This document shows, piece after piece, positions 24,939-33,540 of a stretch of 64,000 nucleotides of DNA (position 1 is its first letter; the number at the start of each line of letters is the position of its first letter). The DNA is taken from NCBI GenBank assembly GCA_051876355.1, contig JBJEHU010000006.1, forward strand, positions 95,914-159,913, read 5' to 3'. The DNA comes from Olsenella_L sp051876355 (GTDB lineage: Bacteria > Actinomycetota > Coriobacteriia > Coriobacteriales > Atopobiaceae). Under the pieces are notes generated by a model that saw nothing but the letters and a program-made list of their open reading frames with translations, was not told the origin of the DNA and did not search any database. A program made the translations under genes and the position numbers.

Positions 24939-26654
24939 TTGAATACCTACAAGCTCATGAGCAATCTCTATGCGCCGACCCTCAAGGAAGACCCGACGGA
25001 GGCCGTGCTTGCCAGCCACAAGCTGCTGCTTCGTGCCGGCATGATCCGCCGTGGCTCGGTCGGCCTCTATTCCTATCTGCCGCTTGCCTGGAGATCGATT
25101 CTGAAGATCGAGAACATCATCCGCGACGAGATGGACAAGATCGACTGCCAGGAGATGATGACGCCGATCCTGACCGACGCCGAGCTCTGGCGCAAGAGCG
25201 GCCGCTGGAATGCCTATGGCCCCGAGCTCATGCGTCTCAAGGACCGCTATGGCCACGAGTATGCGCTGGGCCCCACGCATGAGGAGACCTATACCGATCT
25301 CGTGACGAACGAGCTCAAGAGCTACAAGCAGCTGCCTGTCATGCTCTACCACATCCAGGACAAGTTCCGCGATGAGCGCAGGCCGCGCTTTGGCCTCATG
25401 CGCTCCCGAGAGTTCATCATGAAGGATGCCTACTCGTTCTCCGCGAACGTCGAGTCCATGCGCGAGTGCTACGAAGAGCAGAAGGAAGCCTATGCAAGCT
25501 TCTGCCGCCGTGTCGGCCTCAAGGCGCTTCCGGTCGTGGCCGACTCCGGCCAGATCGGTGGCGACACGTCCGTCGAGTTCATGGCGCTCGCTGACGCCGG
25601 CGAAGCCGAGATCTGCTACTGCGATGCCTGCGGCTTTGCAGCGGATACCGAGGCGGCAACGGCGAAGATCAACCTCGTCGAAGGCGAGGCGGGAGAGCTC
25701 GAGAAGGTCTCGACGCCGGGCTGCGGCACGATTGCCGATCTCGCTGCCTTCCTCAAGGTCCCTGAGGCAGGCACCCGCAAGGCCCTTGCACTCGTCGACG
25801 GCGAGAAGCGCCCGGTCGTCGTGTTCGTGCCGGGAGACCATGACCTCAACGAGGTGAAGGCGGGCCATGTCTTCGGCGAGTATCACATGATGACCGACGA
25901 GGAGCTCAAGGAATACGGCCTCGTGAAGGGCTTCATCGGCCCGATCGGCCTGCCAGAGAATGTCGTCGTCTATGCGGATGAGACGCTCAAGGATTCCGAA
26001 TGGTGGGCTTGCGGCGCAAACGAGGAGGGCTACCACTATCTCCACGCAAAGCAGGGCCGCGACTTCGAGATCTCGAACTGGGCAGATCTCATCACGGCCA
26101 AGGAGGGCGACATCTGCCCGCACTGCGGAGCGCCGCTCCAGATTGCCCGCGGCATCGAGGTCGGCCAGGTCTTCCAGCTTGGCACGAAGTACTCCGAGAC
26201 CATGGGTGCCACGTTCACTGATGAGGACGGCACGGAGAAGCCGTTCCAAATGGGCTGCTACGGCATCGGCGTCGGCAGGACGCTTCAGGCCATCGTCGAG
26301 CAGCACCACGACGAGCACGGCATCATCTGGCCGGTGAGTGTCGCTCCGTACGAGGTGGAGATCGTGCCGCTCGATACGCATGACGACCTTGTGTGGCCGA
26401 TCGCGAAGAAGCTCGCAGGCGAGCTCGTCGAGCGCGGCATCGAGGTCATCGTCGACGATCGCAAGGAGCGCCCGGGCGTCAAGTTCAACGAGGCGGATCT
26501 CTTCGGCTTCCCGTACCAGGTCGTCTGCGGCAAGCGCGGCATCAAGAACGGCGTCGTCGAGATCAAGGAGCGCGCAACCGGCGAGCGCCACGAGGTCGCT
26601 ATCGACGATGCGGCCGACGAGCTTGTCGATGTTATCGTCTCGAAGCGCGCCTAA
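24939..26654 (+). CDS. proS: Prolyl-tRNA synthetase
   Basis: Class II synthetase charging tRNA-Pro, 571 aa, the bacterial type with an inserted editing domain. Motif 2 appears as KFRDERRPRFGLMRSREFIMKDAYSF, the YbaK-like editing insert spans roughly residues 220-390, and the anticodon domain is C-terminal. The start is TTG with AAAGGA six bases upstream; an ATG nine codons earlier lacks a ribosome site. A TAGAAT at 24897-24902 may be its -10. A tRNA-Pro (GGG) substrate gene lies at the right edge of the window. Confidence 0.95.
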   Translation: MNTYKLMSNLYAPTLKEDPTEAVLASHKLLLRAGMIRRGSVGLYSYLPLAWRSILKIENIIRDEMDKIDCQEMMTPILTDAELWRKSGRWNAYGPELMRLKDRYGHEYALGPTHEETYTDLVTNELKSYKQLPVMLYHIQDKFRDERRPRFGLMRSREFIMKDAYSFSANVESMRECYEEQKEAYASFCRRVGLKALPVVADSGQIGGDTSVEFMALADAGEAEICYCDACGFAADTEAATAKINLVEGEAGELEKVSTPGCGTIADLAAFLKVPEAGTRKALALVDGEKRPVVVFVPGDHDLNEVKAGHVFGEYHMMTDEELKEYGLVKGFIGPIGLPENVVVYADETLKDSEWWACGANEEGYHYLHAKQGRDFEISNWADLITAKEGDICPHCGAPLQIARGIEVGQVFQLGTKYSETMGATFTDEDGTEKPFQMGCYGIGVGRTLQAIVEQHHDEHGIIWPVSVAPYEVEIVPLDTHDDLVWPIAKKLAGELVERGIEVIVDDRKERPGVKFNEADLFGFPYQVVCGKRGIKNGVVEIKERATGERHEVAIDDAADELVDVIVSKRA

Positions 26655-26675
26655 GCCAAAGGCACCGTGACATCG

Positions 26676-26715
26676 AAAGGCGCCCAGAAGCGGATGGAAG
26701 CTTCTGGGCGCCTTT
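26676..26715. terminator. Bidirectional terminator between proS and the convergent membrane gene
   Basis: A perfect 13-bp stem (26679-26691 with 26700-26712) is extended by AAA/TTT pairs to 16 bp and has an 8-nt loop. A-rich left and T-rich right flanks allow it to serve both strands of this convergent pair. Confidence 0.85.
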
Positions 26716-26738
26716 GCGTACGTATATCTGAGGCAGAG

Positions 26739-27119
26739 CTACTTCAGGCTCTCCTGATAGACGTTGTTGCCGGCAAGGGCGCCGACAAGGCCGTCTGCAA
26801 GGACGAGGACCGCCAGTACCGGATAGACCACAGAGGGCTGCGGTGCGAACACGCCTACGGCGTAGAGGATGACAGAGACGACGCCGAGCGCGCATGCCAC
26901 GACGTAGATTGGGATGATGCCCTTCGTGCGGGACGGCGTATTGGCAGCGCGTGCTCCCTGGAAGCCGGAGATTGCAGACATGAGGCCGTCGGCCGCAAGG
27001 ACCCAGAATGCGATGCCGCTTCCAGTGCAGGCGACAACGATACCGACGATTGCAAGGACAAGGCCTGCGAACATGCTTGCAAGGCTCCAGATCTTCAGGA
27101 ACTTCTGTTTCTCTGTCAT
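26739..27119 (-). CDS. Small four-helix membrane protein of unknown function
   Basis: Predicted integral membrane protein of 126 aa, not recognised. After a short polar N-terminus (MTEKQKFLKIW) there are four hydrophobic segments at about residues 12-33, 37-58, 70-92 and 95-117, with little polar sequence between them. The start is the ATG ten bases after GGAGGG. It is transcribed alone, convergent to proS and divergent from the tRNA cluster. It could be an orphan member of a small-membrane-protein family; no enzymatic motif is visible. Confidence 0.75.
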   Translation of the reverse strand: MTEKQKFLKIWSLASMFAGLVLAIVGIVVACTGSGIAFWVLAADGLMSAISGFQGARAANTPSRTKGIIPIYVVACALGVVSVILYAVGVFAPQPSVVYPVLAVLVLADGLVGALAGNNVYQESLK

Positions 27120-27292
27120 GGCAATGAATCCCTCCGGATGGTTTTGATTCTCTAGGTCCTTGTACCACAAAGGCCAGAGCGTAAGCAGGGCGGCCCTAAA
27201 TAGCTCCTGAAGGGCATCCTGAAAAGGGGAGCGGGAGAACGATAGGCACGATATCGAGAAAGCGTGAAGGGCGGACGTTCGAAAAATCGTGC

Positions 27293-27320
27293 TTGACCGG
27301 AACCGTGCTTCTGTTATAGT
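27293..27320 (+). promoter_or_regulatory. Promoter of tRNA-Ala
   Basis: TTGACC (27293-27298) and TATAGT (27315-27320) are 16 bp apart, placing transcription start about ten bases before the tRNA. Confidence 0.75.
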
Positions 27321-27336
27321 AATTCCCGCACCGCAT

Positions 27337-27412
27337 GGGGAATTAGCTCAGTTGGGAGAGCGCATGACTGGCAGTCATGAGGTCAGGGGTTCGAATCCCC
27401 TATTCTCCACCA
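27337..27412 (+). tRNA. tRNA-Ala (anticodon GGC)
   Basis: A 76-nt cloverleaf with encoded CCA. The anticodon stem CATGA/TCATG holds loop CTGGCAG, giving anticodon GGC for GCC codons. The acceptor stem contains the G3-U70 wobble pair, the hallmark identity element of alanine tRNA. The T-loop is TTCGAAT. Confidence 0.97.
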
Positions 27413-27422
27413 TGATTACTCC

Positions 27423-27450
27423 GCAGGCCACGTCGTGGCCTGCTTGCTTT
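27423..27450 (+). terminator. Terminator after tRNA-Ala
   Basis: A perfect 9-bp stem (27423-27431 with 27435-27443) with a 3-nt loop is followed by TTGCTTT. It separates the first tRNA from the second. Confidence 0.75.
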
Positions 27451-27495
27451 GGGAGTGCAGTGAGGCTTTTCCTGATAGACGGGGATGGCGTAATC

Positions 27496-27504
27496 TGCTA
27501 ACAT
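27496..27504 (+). promoter_or_regulatory. Candidate extended -10 for tRNA-Val
   Basis: TGC precedes TAACAT (27499-27504), about 10 bp upstream of the tRNA. No good -35 is seen. It is proposed because a terminator lies just upstream. Confidence 0.4.
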
Positions 27505-27514
27505 ACTCCCGCAC

Positions 27515-27589
27515 GGGCGATTGGCTCAGGGGTAGAGCACTTCCTTCACACGGAAGGGGTCGCTGGTTCGAATCCAGCATCGCCCACCA
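27515..27589 (+). tRNA. tRNA-Val (anticodon CAC)
   Basis: A 75-nt cloverleaf with encoded CCA. The anticodon stem CTTCC/GGAAG holds loop TTCACAC, giving CAC for GTG codons. The acceptor GGGCGAT pairs fully with ATCGCCC. Confidence 0.97.
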
Positions 27590-27599
27590 GGCATATGAG

Positions 27600-27627
27600 G
27601 GCGGCGGCTCAGGCCGTCGCCTTTTTT
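27600..27627 (+). terminator. Terminator after tRNA-Val
   Basis: A 9-bp stem with one G-U pair (27600-27608 with 27613-27621), loop TCAG, is followed by six Ts. It ends only seven bases before the next tRNA gene. Confidence 0.85.
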
Positions 27628-27634
27628 CATGAAA

Positions 27635-27710
27635 GGGCTCATGGCGCAACGGTTAGCGCAGGGGACTCATAATCCCTGGGTTGCAGGTTCGAATCCTGCT
27701 GGGCCCACCA
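27635..27710 (+). tRNA. tRNA with CAT anticodon (Ile2 or elongator Met)
   Basis: A 76-nt cloverleaf with encoded CCA. The anticodon stem GGGGA/TCCCT holds loop CTCATAA, giving CAT. The fully paired acceptor with G1-C72 and the absence of three consecutive G-C pairs at the base of the anticodon stem exclude initiator tRNA. Elongator tRNA-Met and the lysidine-modified tRNA-Ile2 cannot be separated with certainty by eye; the GGGCTCA/TGGGCCC acceptor slightly favours Ile2. Confidence 0.93.
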
Positions 27711-27717
27711 GACATTC

Positions 27718-27747
27718 GAGGCCGGCAGCTCGCTGCTGGCCTCTTTT
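27718..27747 (+). terminator. Terminator after the CAT-anticodon tRNA
   Basis: An 11-bp stem with one G-U pair (27718-27728 with 27733-27743), loop CTCG, is followed by TTTT. The next protein gene starts 20 bp further on, so its transcription may depend on read-through. Confidence 0.85.
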
Positions 27748-27766
27748 CGTCGGAAGGAAGACGCCC

Positions 27767-28567
27767 ATGTTCGGATTCCTCAGGAAGCGCAGCAAGGATA
27801 GCGGCAATGCGTCGAATGACGCAGATGCACATCGGCTTGATGGCAAGACATCGATCTTCAATCTCCGCGAGCTTGCAGGATATCCTGGAGAGGATGGGCC
27901 GACGCTTCCTCATCGGTTCCTCCGCTCAGGCGCGCTCGATGCAGCGACAGAGGCCGACTGCGCCTTCCTCAAGGGATATGGCGTGCGTCGTGTCGTCGAT
28001 CTGAGGGGTACGGCCGAGCTCGCGCATGGAGATGGGCTTCTTGCGCAGGATCCCGACATCGCCTGGATCAACGTGCCGCTCTTCGACTACAACATGAGCG
28101 ATCCCTATCTCATGCCCCGTACGGGCCAGGCGGGATATCTCGCAGAGAGCTACTGCACGATACTTGCGAACAAGCCTGCCGTGAAGGAGATCTTCGAGTT
28201 CTTCGCTGAGGCAGCAGAGGACGAGTGCATCCTCTTCCACTGTGCAGCAGGCATGGACCGGACGGGCGTCACGTCGATGCTCCTTCTGGGCCTCGCCGGT
28301 GTCGACCGCGATCATATCATCTGCGACTACTCCTATTCCTTCGGCGGCGAGCGCGAGGTCGACAAGGCGGTCATGTCCGGAAAGCCGCCTGAGAAGATGC
28401 GGGTGCGTCCGGAGCTCAAGAACCGCATCAAGGCCATATCCGAGACGTGGGACCTGCTCATTGCCGGCTATGGCTCGGCTGACACCTATCTCGACTCCTG
28501 CGGCATCATGCCCGAGACGAGGCGGGCTGTGCGCGAGCATCTCCTGGGCCCTGACGCAATCGCATAG
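27767..28567 (+). CDS. Tyrosine-protein phosphatase family protein
   Basis: Cytoplasmic phosphatase-like protein of 266 aa. The CX5R signature is HCAAGMDRTG with nucleophile C159, preceded by FRSGALDAATEADCAFL and VVDLRGTAE segments typical of the Y_phosphatase3 family. Members hydrolyse phosphotyrosine or phosphoinositides in other bacteria; the substrate here is unknown. No signal peptide is present. The start ATG follows GGAAGGAAG; longer in-frame starts would fall in the tRNA. It is monocistronic. Confidence 0.85.
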   Translation: MFGFLRKRSKDSGNASNDADAHRLDGKTSIFNLRELAGYPGEDGPTLPHRFLRSGALDAATEADCAFLKGYGVRRVVDLRGTAELAHGDGLLAQDPDIAWINVPLFDYNMSDPYLMPRTGQAGYLAESYCTILANKPAVKEIFEFFAEAAEDECILFHCAAGMDRTGVTSMLLLGLAGVDRDHIICDYSYSFGGEREVDKAVMSGKPPEKMRVRPELKNRIKAISETWDLLIAGYGSADTYLDSCGIMPETRRAVREHLLGPDAIA

Positions 28568-28609
28568 GGCTGCAGCTTCTGACGGCTTCCCTGTACTTCA
28601 CGTGGCGTT

Positions 28610-28639
28610 TTCGCAGATGCGTGCTCCGTACCCTATACT
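28610..28639 (+). promoter_or_regulatory. Candidate promoter of the VOC gene
   Basis: TATACT (28634-28639) has TTCGCA (28610-28615) 18 bp upstream. The predicted start of transcription is about 28 bp before the start codon. Confidence 0.45.
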
Positions 28640-28673
28640 CATGGGATGAGGAACCGTCCGGAAAGGGGACGCT

Positions 28674-29054
28674 ATGGCAGAAAGCGAAGATCCGAAGCAG
28701 CTCTTCGGCATGTACGTGGCACATGTCGGCATCAATGCCTCGACCGACGAGGAGGCCGAGGCCATCGTGAAGGAGTTCTCCGACCTCATGGGGCTTGCAC
28801 GCGAGGTCTTCTCGCCGGCAAGCGTCTTTGCAAGCAACCTGATCGAGGTCATGCGTCCCGGCCGCGGCCGTGGCACGAAGGGCCATATCGGCTTCCATGT
28901 GGATGACATCGACGCGGCAGAGAAATGGTTCAAGGCGCGCGGCTTCGAGATCAACGAGGATTCCCGCGTGAAGAATCCGGACGGCTCGACGTACCTCGTG
29001 TATTTCAAGCATGAGATCGCTGGATTCGCGATCCATCTGACCGTTCAGAAGTAG
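28674..29054 (+). CDS. VOC-superfamily (glyoxalase-like) protein
   Basis: Small protein of 126 aa with the paired beta-alpha-beta-beta-beta pattern of vicinal-oxygen-chelate proteins: AHVGINASTDEEAEAIVKEF near the N-terminus and GHIGFHVDDIDAAEKWFKARG (about 69-89) as the second module. Candidate metal ligands are H17 and H74. Similar stand-alone domains occur beside aldolases in some Firmicutes, but no aldolase gene is here. The substrate cannot be assigned. The start ATG follows AAAGGGG. Confidence 0.7.
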   Translation: MAESEDPKQLFGMYVAHVGINASTDEEAEAIVKEFSDLMGLAREVFSPASVFASNLIEVMRPGRGRGTKGHIGFHVDDIDAAEKWFKARGFEINEDSRVKNPDGSTYLVYFKHEIAGFAIHLTVQK

Positions 29055-29066
29055 GAGTCCTTTCAC

Positions 29067-31061
29067 GTGATAGTTCTTGCGGACAAGATCACAAAGTCAT
29101 TCGGCGGCCGCGTTCTCTACGCGGCCGCTACATTGCAGCTCAATGCCGGAGAGCGCTGGGCGCTTGTCGGCCCGAACGGAGCAGGCAAGACCACGTTCCT
29201 GAAGATCCTCATGGGCCTCGAGACGCCCGACGAAGGAACGGTCTCCTTCGCGAAGGATACGACGGTCGGCTACCTCGAGCAGGAGACGAAGATCTCCGGC
29301 ACGAAGACGGCACTCCAGGAGGTCATCGATTCCGCCACGGAGATACGCCGCTGGGAGAAGCGTGTCCACGAGCTCGAGAAGGAGATCTCGTATACGCCCG
29401 AGGGCCCCGCGCTCGACCACATGCTCGAGGACTACTCCCATGCCCAGGAGCGCTTCGAGCACCTTGGAGGCTATGAGCTCGATGCCCGTGCACGCCAGAT
29501 TCTTGCCGGCCTCGGCTTCCCGGTCGAGGACTTCGACAAGCCTGCCGTCGACTTCTCGGGCGGCTGGCAGATGCGCATCGCGCTCTCGAAGCTCCTTCTC
29601 CGCCATCCCGATCTTTTGCTCCTCGACGAGCCGACGAACCACCTCGACCTCGAGAGCGTCCAGTGGCTCGAGCATTTCATCTCGTCGTATGACGGAGCGG
29701 TGCTCATCGTCTCGCATGACCGCTCGTTCATGGATGCGTGCGTGAGCCATGTGGCCTCGATCGAGAACCGCAAGATCCAGACGTATGTCGGCAACTACGA
29801 TTCCTATCTCAAGCAGCGCGAGGACAACCTCGAGCAGATGCGCGCGAAGCGTGCGGCGCAGGAGCGCGAGATAGCCCATATGCAGGTCTTCGTCGACAAG
29901 TTCCGCTACAAGCCGACAAAGGCAGCCCAGGCACAGGAGCGCATGAAGCGCATCGAGGAGATCAAGAAGGAGCTCGTGATCCTGCCGGAAGGCACGAAGC
30001 AGGTCCACTTCTCGTTTCCCGATCCTCCGCGCACGGGCGACACCGTAATCAGCCTCAAGGATGTCGCGAAGTCGTTCGGCGACAACCATGTCTACGACCA
30101 TGTGAATGTGAGCCTCTATCGTGGCGACCATGTGGCGCTCGTCGGCCCGAACGGTGCCGGCAAGTCCACGCTCATGAAGCTCATGAACGGCAAGCTTGCG
30201 CCCGACGAGGGTACGGTCGAGCTCGGCCAGAACGTGACGGAGTCCTACTACGCCCAGCACCAGCTCGAAGAGCTCGACCCGGCGCATACGGCGCTCCAGG
30301 AGATCGACGAGGTCGCACCGGGTTGGACGACGTCTGAGGAAAGGCGCCTTCTCGGCGCGTTCCTGTTCCACGGCGACGATGTGGACAAGCATGTGAGCGT
30401 GCTTTCCGGCGGCGAAAGGGCACGTCTCGCGCTTGCAAAGATGCTCGTGAAGCCAGACCCGCTCCTGCTCCTCGACGAGCCGACAAACCATCTCGATATC
30501 GACTCTGTCGATGTCCTCGAAGAGGCGCTCAAGGACTTCCCGGGCACGATCGTCCTCATCAGCCACGATGAGCACCTCGTGCGCGCAATCGCGAACAAGG
30601 TCATCGATGTCCGCGACCACAAGGTCACGATGTACGACGGCGACTATGAGTACTACCTCTGGAAGAAGGCCGAGCTCGAGGCCAGAGCCCAGGAGGAGCA
30701 GGAAGGCTCCGGCGTTGTCGCAGCGCCTTCCAGGAAGGCTCCTGCTCCCGAGCCGGAGAGCACGGGCCGCAACGTGAAGACGAAGGAGCAGCGCCGAGCC
30801 GAAGCCGAGGCCAGAAATGCCCTGAACCGTGCGCTCAGGAAGGAGCGCAAGCGCCTCAAGGAGGTCGAGGCAGCGCTCGAGCCTGCCCGCAAGCGCTACG
30901 ACGAGCTCATGGCCCAGATGGCATCGGAGGAGCTCTACAACGATGCCAAGAAGTTCGATGAGTGCATGAAGGAATACACGGCACTCAGCAAGAAGATTCC
31001 GGCCCTCGAGGACGAGTGGCTCGAGCTTTCGACGAAGATCGAGGAAGCGGGCCAGGAGTGA
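29067..31061 (+). CDS. ABC-F family ATPase, first copy
   Basis: Soluble protein with two ABC ATPase domains and no membrane segment, 664 aa, typical of ABC-F translation factors that act on the ribosomal E site. Walker A motifs are GPNGAGKTT and GPNGAGKST, signatures are FSGGWQMR and LSGGERAR, and Walker B motifs LLLDEPTNHLD occur twice. The linker between domains (about 235-320) is charged and helical. A C-terminal coiled coil (about 540-660) follows a Pro/Glu-rich stretch, as in Uup and YdiF types. The start is GTG. Drug resistance is possible but not implied. Confidence 0.92.
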   Translation: MIVLADKITKSFGGRVLYAAATLQLNAGERWALVGPNGAGKTTFLKILMGLETPDEGTVSFAKDTTVGYLEQETKISGTKTALQEVIDSATEIRRWEKRVHELEKEISYTPEGPALDHMLEDYSHAQERFEHLGGYELDARARQILAGLGFPVEDFDKPAVDFSGGWQMRIALSKLLLRHPDLLLLDEPTNHLDLESVQWLEHFISSYDGAVLIVSHDRSFMDACVSHVASIENRKIQTYVGNYDSYLKQREDNLEQMRAKRAAQEREIAHMQVFVDKFRYKPTKAAQAQERMKRIEEIKKELVILPEGTKQVHFSFPDPPRTGDTVISLKDVAKSFGDNHVYDHVNVSLYRGDHVALVGPNGAGKSTLMKLMNGKLAPDEGTVELGQNVTESYYAQHQLEELDPAHTALQEIDEVAPGWTTSEERRLLGAFLFHGDDVDKHVSVLSGGERARLALAKMLVKPDPLLLLDEPTNHLDIDSVDVLEEALKDFPGTIVLISHDEHLVRAIANKVIDVRDHKVTMYDGDYEYYLWKKAELEARAQEEQEGSGVVAAPSRKAPAPEPESTGRNVKTKEQRRAEAEARNALNRALRKERKRLKEVEAALEPARKRYDELMAQMASEELYNDAKKFDECMKEYTALSKKIPALEDEWLELSTKIEEAGQE

Positions 31062-31336
31062 AGCAGAAGGCGCTCCATATCCTCTCGGCCGTGCTGCTTG
31101 TCCTGGCAATCGTCTGGGCGGCCATCGTGCTTCTTGTCGCGCTCTATGCGGGTACAAACAGGCTGGCGCTTGTCGGATTCACGAACACCGTGGCACTCTT
31201 CGTGCCATCTGCGTGGCGCGGCATGCTCGTCTGCCCGCTGCCGACAGGAGGGAGCCTGCGCGGCGACTTCCTGATCATGGCGGGAGCATGCCTTGCCCTC
31301 TCGCGCCTCTGTGCCTGGCTTGCCAGACGTATCTGA
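31058..31336 (+). CDS. Small two-helix membrane protein of unknown function
   Basis: Unrecognised protein of 92 aa starting with GTG in a GTGA overlap with the ABC-F stop. A strong hydrophobic helix covers about residues 8-30 and a second covers about 38-50, with a third weakly hydrophobic stretch near the C-terminus. It lies between an ABC-F gene and an M50 protease, about 30 bases before the protease start. The ribosome site is poor, so it probably depends on translational coupling. Confidence 0.5.
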   Translation: MKQKALHILSAVLLVLAIVWAAIVLLVALYAGTNRLALVGFTNTVALFVPSAWRGMLVCPLPTGGSLRGDFLIMAGACLALSRLCAWLARRI

Positions 31337-31365
31337 CCTTCGACGAAGATGGAGGAGAACGCACG

Positions 31366-32034
31366 ATGTATCAGCTCATGACCATCATCACGGCAGCGAT
31401 CTCCGTCGCGCTCCTGATGTTTTCTGCCATGGTCCACGAAGTTGCCCATGGCTGGGTAGCATACAAGCTCGGAGATCCGACGGCGAAGAATGCTGGCAGG
31501 CTCACGCTCAACCCGAAGGCGCACCTCGACCCCTTCGGCTCAATCGTCCTGCCCCTCATCATGGTCATCCTCAAGGGTCCGGTCTTCGCCTATGCTAAGC
31601 CGGTGCCCTACAACCCCTACAATCTCCGCCATCCCGACCGCGACGAGGTGCTCGTCGCCCTCGCAGGGCCGGCGTCGAACATCCTGCAGGCGCTTGTCGG
31701 CGCGCTTCTCTTCAACGTCCTCTATCAGGTGCTGCCGCTTTCGCTCTATGGCCCTGCCTACTGGCTGCTCTACATCCTTTCGAGCTACGTCTACGTGAAT
31801 CTCATGCTCGCATTCTTCAACCTGATTCCGCTGCCGCCGCTTGATGGCTCGAAGATCATCATGCCGCTCCTGCATGGGCAGGCACGAGAGAAGTACTACG
31901 AGATCCAGCGCTACGCGATGCCGATCCTGATCGTGCTGCTCTATCTCGTGCCGATGGTATTCAAGGTCGACCCGCTCGGCATCTATCTCAACTTCACGGC
32001 AGACCATCTCTACAATCTGCTTCTGGGAGCGTGA
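31366..32034 (+). CDS. Site-2 protease family M50 membrane protein
   Basis: Integral membrane metalloprotease of 222 aa. The zinc motif HEVAH (about 24-28) lies in the first helix, LNPKAHLDPFGSIVLPL follows, and the third ligand region is NLIPLPPLDGSKI. There are about six hydrophobic segments and no PDZ domain, so it is the short SpoIVFB/YwhC-like type, distinct from rseP. A perfect GGAGGAG precedes the ATG. It lies just upstream of scpA, an arrangement conserved in Gram-positives. The substrate is unknown. Confidence 0.9.
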   Translation: MYQLMTIITAAISVALLMFSAMVHEVAHGWVAYKLGDPTAKNAGRLTLNPKAHLDPFGSIVLPLIMVILKGPVFAYAKPVPYNPYNLRHPDRDEVLVALAGPASNILQALVGALLFNVLYQVLPLSLYGPAYWLLYILSSYVYVNLMLAFFNLIPLPPLDGSKIIMPLLHGQAREKYYEIQRYAMPILIVLLYLVPMVFKVDPLGIYLNFTADHLYNLLLGA

Positions 32035-32038
32035 GAGC

Positions 32039-32848
32039 GTGTCGTTCCGTGTCCAGACGCAAGGGTATTCGGGGCCGTTCGACCTCCTTCTCCAGCTCGT
32101 CACGAGGAAGAAGGTCGCGATCGGCTCCATCTCCATATCGGAGGTCGCAGACCAGTATCTCGAAGAGGTCAACCGCATGGGGGACCTCGACCTCGAGGTG
32201 GCAAGCGACTTCGTCCTTGTCGCCTCGACGCTTCTGGATATCAAGGCAGCATCGCTCGTGCCGGAGGAGCCGGTACGGGTCCAAGATCCTGACGACCTCG
32301 ACGATACAGGGCTCGAAGACCTCGACCCTGCGCAGGCACGCGAGGTCCTGATTGCCCGCCTCATTGCCTACAAGCAGATCAGGAATGCCGCATCGGCGCT
32401 GGCGGCGCGCATGGAGGCAGAATCGAGGATGCTGCCGAGGACGGCCGGTCCCGACCCCGAGTTTCTGGGCCTCATGCCCGACTATACGAAGGGCATCACG
32501 ATCTCGAGCCTGGCCGTCATCTGCGCCGACCTCGATTCGCGCCACGAGCATTTCCTGCTCGAGGCCGAGCACATCGCGCCGAAGCGCATCTCGCTGGCGC
32601 TGGTCATGGCATCGGTCGATCGCTTCACGCGCTCGCGGGGACAGTGCACGTTCGACGAGCTGCTTGAAGGCTCGAAGGACCCAGAGAAGGTCGTTGCGAC
32701 CTTCCTTGCCATGCTCACGCTCTATCACCGCGGCTCCATCACGGTCGAGCAGGAAGAGAATTTCGCTCCGATCGAGATTTCGAGGGTCGAGGGCGCTCCT
32801 GCCTACGATCCTGCAACCGATCTCGACGAGTTCGAGGAGGTCTCATAG
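32039..32848 (+). CDS. scpA: Segregation and condensation protein A
   Basis: Kleisin subunit of the SMC-ScpAB condensin, 269 aa. The N-terminal segment FRVQTQGYSGPFDLLLQLVTRKKV is diagnostic and a winged-helix C-terminal domain (about 195-250) binds the SMC head. The start is GTG. The last base of the stop codon is shared with the start of scpB, so the two are translationally coupled. Confidence 0.95.
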   Translation: MSFRVQTQGYSGPFDLLLQLVTRKKVAIGSISISEVADQYLEEVNRMGDLDLEVASDFVLVASTLLDIKAASLVPEEPVRVQDPDDLDDTGLEDLDPAQAREVLIARLIAYKQIRNAASALAARMEAESRMLPRTAGPDPEFLGLMPDYTKGITISSLAVICADLDSRHEHFLLEAEHIAPKRISLALVMASVDRFTRSRGQCTFDELLEGSKDPEKVVATFLAMLTLYHRGSITVEQEENFAPIEISRVEGAPAYDPATDLDEFEEVS

Positions 32849-33540
32849 TGGAAGATCTGGCACATCTCGACGATGCATCCATCAAGGGCGCGACGGAAGC
32901 CATCCTCCTCGTGTCGTCCGATCCGCTCTCTGCGGTGGAGCTCGCGAAGATATTGGGCATCCAGCCCGGCGAGGCCGCCAGCGTGCTGGCGGAGCTCTCG
33001 GCTGAGTATGCCGATGCGAACCGCGGCTTCCAGCTGCGCGAGGTCGCTGGCGGCTGGCGCCTCTTCACGCATCCTGCCTATCACGATATCGTGGAGCGCT
33101 ACGTCCTGAGCTGGGACACGAGAAAGCTCTCACAGGCAGCGCTCGAGACCCTTGCTGTCATTGCCTATCACCAGCCGGTCACGCGCGAAGGCGTGAAGGC
33201 CGTGCGTGGCGTGAACTCCGAAGGCGTCATATCGTCTTTGATCGAGAAGGGGCTCGTGCGCGAGCTGGGGCGTGCTCCAGAGCATGCCAACGCAATCGTC
33301 TATGGCACGACAAGGGCCTTCCTCGAGCAGTTTGGCCTGAGGAGCCTGAAGGACCTGCCGCCTCTCGAGGACTTTGCACCCGACGAGGAATCGAAGCGCT
33401 TCATCCGCGAGCGCCTTTCCGGCAGCTCCATCGCATCGACCCTCGAGGAGACGGCAGACGATATCGACGACGAGCGCGATCTGCTCGATGGGGCAGAGCT
33501 CGCAGAGGACGAGGAAGCGTCTGGAGATGATGAGGCGTGA
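32848..33540 (+). CDS. scpB: Segregation and condensation protein B
   Basis: Second accessory subunit of SMC condensin, 230 aa. Two winged-helix domains are visible at about 10-85 and 90-165, with the motif LSQAALETLAVIAYHQPVTR characteristic of ScpB and RGVNSEGVI following. The C-terminal 50 residues are acidic. The start is GTG overlapping scpA. SMC itself is not in the window. Confidence 0.95.
   Translation: MEDLAHLDDASIKGATEAILLVSSDPLSAVELAKILGIQPGEAASVLAELSAEYADANRGFQLREVAGGWRLFTHPAYHDIVERYVLSWDTRKLSQAALETLAVIAYHQPVTREGVKAVRGVNSEGVISSLIEKGLVRELGRAPEHANAIVYGTTRAFLEQFGLRSLKDLPPLEDFAPDEESKRFIRERLSGSSIASTLEETADDIDDERDLLDGAELAEDEEASGDDEA

Noticed and set aside
27635..27710. Initiator tRNA-fMet
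   Set aside because: Position 1 pairs with 72 and the anticodon stem lacks the three G-C pairs of initiators.
29097..31157. A 686-codon antisense frame across the first ABC-F gene
   Set aside because: Leu/Arg/Glu-rich shadow of a strongly biased gene without start signals.
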